Below are positions 16,931-19,007 of a DNA stretch of 19,007 bases, one piece after another. The stretch's first letter is position 1. Every line of letters starts with the position of its first letter. The notes beneath the pieces are model-generated. The model made no database searches and was not told the DNA's origin. It saw only the letters and a program-made list of their open reading frames with translations. Position numbers and translations under genes: made by a program. The stretch covers positions 1 to 19,007 of the forward strand of contig NZ_CALNBI010000233.1 in NCBI RefSeq assembly GCF_937874145.1, written 5' to 3'. The DNA comes from an uncultured Chitinophaga sp. Lineage in GTDB: Bacteria; Bacteroidota; Bacteroidia; Chitinophagales; Chitinophagaceae.

Positions 16931-18124
16931 TTACTCCTTTGAAAAGACCAGGCTGGAACAATTGCCGCCGAACCCGAAGGAGTTCGACATTACGTTCCGC
17001 AGGTCGTTGCCCCGTGAAAATGCGGTCACGGGCGAAAATGCCAGTTCTTTCATTTGCACGGAGAAGTTGGCGTTGGGATAAATGATCCCTTCGCGGAGGG
17101 CCCACGCGGAAAAAACCGCTTCGATACCACCGCTGGCGCCCAGCGTATGCCCGGTGAAGCTCTTGGTGGAGCTGGCGGGCGGTACGCCTTTTTCGAACAG
17201 CCGGGTAATGGCCAGGCCTTCCGAGCTGTCGTTGTTCTGGGTGCCGGTGCCGTGCAGGTTGATGTACCCCACGTCTTCCGGCTGCAGCCCGCCCATTTCC
17301 AGGGCGCCTTTCATGGCCAGGAAGTTACCGGTGCCATCGGGCGAGGAAGCCGTCTGGTGATAGGCGTCGTTCGCGTTGGCGAACCCTGCCAGGCGGCACC
17401 AGGGGCGGATGTTCGCCGCCACGGCGTCAGACACCAGCACCACATACCCTGCGCCTTCGCCCAGGTTAAGGCCGGTGCGGGTATCGTCGAAAGGGCGGCA
17501 GTTTTGCTGGTCGAGGATCATCAGGGTGTTGAAGCCGTTGAGCGTGAAGCGCGTCAGCGCATCGGTGCCCCCGGCGATCACCACGTCGAGCATGCCCGCA
17601 CGGATCATGCGCGCGCCGTACATGAGGGCGTTGGCGCCGGACGAGCAGGCCGTGCTGGTGGACACATGGTGACGGATGCCCATGGCGTCGGCCACCAGGT
17701 CAGTGACCGCGCCGCATTCGTGGTGCACTACCTGCCGGAGTTTCCCCTTCGCGGGATCGGCCAGGAATGCTGCCATGAAATCTTCCGTCTTATCCATCCC
17801 CCCAACCGTATTCGCCGACACGAAACCCACGCGGTAATCGCTGATGCTGCCCAGTCCCGAAGCGTTCCAGGCTTCCTGCACGGCGATGCGGCTGAGCAGG
17901 GCCGTTCGGCTCCAGTGGGCGGGCATCCCCGCGAGGGCGGCCAGTTCTTCGTTGGAGGCTTTCACCTCCACCACCGGGAAAGTGCCGGCATGCGAGGAAT
18001 GCAGGTGCTGCATGTACGCCATGCCCGGGCGCATCGCTTCAAACGAAGCCATGCACTCGTCCAGGTTCCGGCCGATGCCGGAAATGACGCCGCCTCCCGC
18101 TATCCATACGCTTCCCTGCATCAT
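16931..18124 (-). CDS. 3-oxoacyl-ACP synthase (KAS I/II type), active
   Basis: This 397-residue condensing enzyme has the full catalytic triad: Cys160 in STACSSGANAL, His291 in NLHGTGTQNN and His326 in FTGHTLGASGG. The C-terminal NSFGFGGNCSSLVF is the usual glycine-rich loop of KAS I/II. Its length is close to that of FabF. It joins malonyl-ACP to the growing acyl chain by decarboxylative condensation. The ATG overlaps the ACP stop as ATGA (18121-18124), which couples carrier and condensing enzyme. It is the only ketosynthase in the window with a Cys, so it is likely to carry out the chain elongation of the pathway, paired with the Cys-less protein that follows it. Confidence 0.93.
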   Translation of the reverse strand: MMQGSVWIAGGGVISGIGRNLDECMASFEAMRPGMAYMQHLHSSHAGTFPVVEVKASNEELAALAGMPAHWSRTALLSRIAVQEAWNASGLGSISDYRVGFVSANTVGGMDKTEDFMAAFLADPAKGKLRQVVHHECGAVTDLVADAMGIRHHVSTSTACSSGANALMYGARMIRAGMLDVVIAGGTDALTRFTLNGFNTLMILDQQNCRPFDDTRTGLNLGEGAGYVVLVSDAVAANIRPWCRLAGFANANDAYHQTASSPDGTGNFLAMKGALEMGGLQPEDVGYINLHGTGTQNNDSSEGLAITRLFEKGVPPASSTKSFTGHTLGASGGIEAVFSAWALREGIIYPNANFSVQMKELAFSPVTAFSRGNDLRNVMSNSFGFGGNCSSLVFSKE

Positions 18125-18384
18125 GCCTGCTTCGCTTTCTCTGCGGTGATATATTCTGCCATGGTACGAACGGAATAAAAGATATTCGGCCCGTCTTCCG
18201 GCTTGGCGACGCGGATGTTATGATGCTGCTGCAGCAACACGATCAGCTCCAGTGCATCGATGCTGTCGAGCCCGAGCCCTTCCTTGAAAAGTGGCTGGTC
18301 GTCACCGATGTCTTCAGGTTTCACTTCCTGCAAATTCAACTGTTGAATGATCTGCTCTTTCAGATCCTGCATCAACTTTTCCAT
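18121..18384 (-). CDS. Acyl carrier protein
   Basis: This 87-residue four-helix carrier has the phosphopantetheine site GLDSIDALEL, with Ser41 as the attachment residue. The acidic helix after the Ser is the docking surface for partner enzymes. The ATG at 18384 is one base after the previous stop; a second in-frame ATG four codons later (18372) is possible. It differs from the housekeeping ACP in the stretch QQHHNIRVAKPEDGPNIF, which suggests a dedicated carrier. It would hold the aromatic starter and the growing polyene. The AcpS in the same operon would modify it, and the PaaK-like ligase might load it. Confidence 0.93.
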   Translation of the reverse strand: MEKLMQDLKEQIIQQLNLQEVKPEDIGDDQPLFKEGLGLDSIDALELIVLLQQHHNIRVAKPEDGPNIFYSVRTMAEYITAEKAKQA

Positions 18385-18385
18385 A

Positions 18386-19000
18386 TTATCTGTACAATTT
18401 TTCCGCTGTTTCCGCGCTGTATGGCAAAGCCATGCCGCGCGGGCTTGTTTCCATCAGGTAAAAAGCCGCTTCGTGCCCGGCGTGGTATTGCTCCACCCAA
18501 CCGCACACCACGGCTTTAACGGCGCCGCTTTCCAGCAACTGCGCCGCGTAACCCGTTATAAAAGGTATGTCAAATTTCTCCGACACGAAAAAAGCGTTCT
18601 CGCCTTTGAACCTGTGCCGGATACTGATCTCCCCGATCACGATGTTGGGGAGTGTGTACACGAACAGGGCCGGACTGGCGATCTCGTGCACGGTTTCGAA
18701 ATATTTCTCATCCGTATCCAGGCTGCTGCTCGCGTTGGCGAGTATCACGCCGGTATCTTCAGGGGCATACTGATCCATGGGCATATCCTGCAGGAGGATT
18801 TCCGTGGCGGCCCATCCCAGCTTCGACAGCAGGTCCATCTTATGGAACTTGGGATACTGCCCGCTGAAACGGTCGTACACCCCCCGGAGGAAATCCGGCA
18901 GGTCTGCATGCGGCGCTTCATAAACGGGCTGGCCGTTCTTCTCCGCCACATGATGGCGGATGACGCAAGTGGCGTTGATATATATGCCTTTACCGGTCAT
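18386..19000 (-). CDS. Half-length ketosynthase-like protein without active-site Cys
   Basis: This 204-residue protein matches only the N-terminal half of the thiolase fold: NASSSLDTDEKYF, FVYTLPNIVIGEISIRH and the buried helix after FITGYAAQLLESGAVKAVVCGWVEQY resemble the nucleophile half of ketosynthases. At the Cys position it reads FVSEKFD, with Lys142 by my alignment. The C-terminal half with the two His residues is absent, and the stop is real: it lies one base before the ACP start. Similar stand-alone proteins occur in Bacteroidota flexirubin-type clusters (recalled). It is therefore probably a conserved accessory subunit rather than a broken gene. The start at 19000 overlaps a possible TGA of an upstream gene as ATGA. 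Confidence 0.8.
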   Translation of the reverse strand: MTGKGIYINATCVIRHHVAEKNGQPVYEAPHADLPDFLRGVYDRFSGQYPKFHKMDLLSKLGWAATEILLQDMPMDQYAPEDTGVILANASSSLDTDEKYFETVHEIASPALFVYTLPNIVIGEISIRHRFKGENAFFVSEKFDIPFITGYAAQLLESGAVKAVVCGWVEQYHAGHEAAFYLMETSPRGMALPYSAETAEKLYR

Positions 19001-19007
19001 AAGCTGC

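Overview
The window most likely comes from a GC-rich member of the Bacteroidota, probably a Chitinophaga-like genus. The signs are protein families largely typical of that phylum (a DUF6702-like protein, a HupE/UreJ-like membrane protein beside an M1 peptidase), weak or absent Shine-Dalgarno sequences, and a set of genes that matches flexirubin / aryl-polyene pigment clusters. By eye the GC content is in the upper 50s percent. No RNA genes, insertion sequences, CRISPR arrays or long repeats were seen.

Left edge (1-3633). A 26-codon tail of a plus-strand gene ends at 81. A hairpin terminator at 113-136 has its U-tract on the minus strand and closes a two-gene minus-strand unit: a HupE/UreJ-like membrane protein (2482-3075) followed by a secreted M1 zinc metallopeptidase (160-2478). 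A 69-bp AT-rich divergent spacer separates this unit from a plus-strand DUF6702-like gene (3145-3633), whose stop codon directly abuts the stop codon of the large minus-strand operon.

Main region (3634-19000). Fourteen minus-strand genes are packed with gaps of 11 nt or less, or with overlaps of 1-23 nt, so they look like one operon whose promoter lies to the right of the window. In transcription order they are: a half-length ketosynthase-like protein without the active-site Cys, an acyl carrier protein, an intact ketosynthase, a chain-length-factor-like ketosynthase without the active-site Cys, a polysaccharide-deacetylase-family protein, a LolA-like carrier, a lipoprotein, a FabZ-like hotdog dehydratase, a GT2 glycosyltransferase fused to DUF2062, an MMPL exporter-acyltransferase-methyltransferase fusion, a RetSat/CrtI-like FAD oxidoreductase, a membrane-anchored C45 Ntn acyltransferase/hydrolase with a TPR-like tail, holo-ACP synthase (AcpS), and a PaaK-like adenylate-forming ligase.

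How they probably work together (inference from family knowledge). The ligase loads an aromatic starter acid onto the ACP, which AcpS has made active. The ketosynthase with its Cys-less partners and the hotdog dehydratase extend the chain to an aryl polyene. The FAD enzyme and methyltransferase tailor it. An acyltransferase esterifies it, and the MMPL, LolA-like and lipoprotein components move the lipid-like pigment to the outer membrane. The ketoreductase, tyrosine/histidine ammonia-lyase and dialkylresorcinol (darA/darB) genes expected for flexirubin are not in this window and may lie beyond the right edge.

The most notable anomaly is a one-base frame disruption near 10406-10416 inside the exporter-acyltransferase-methyltransferase gene. 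It splits an otherwise continuous protein of about 1,290 residues. As read, the exporter would be truncated and the tailoring domains uncoupled, unless this is an assembly error.
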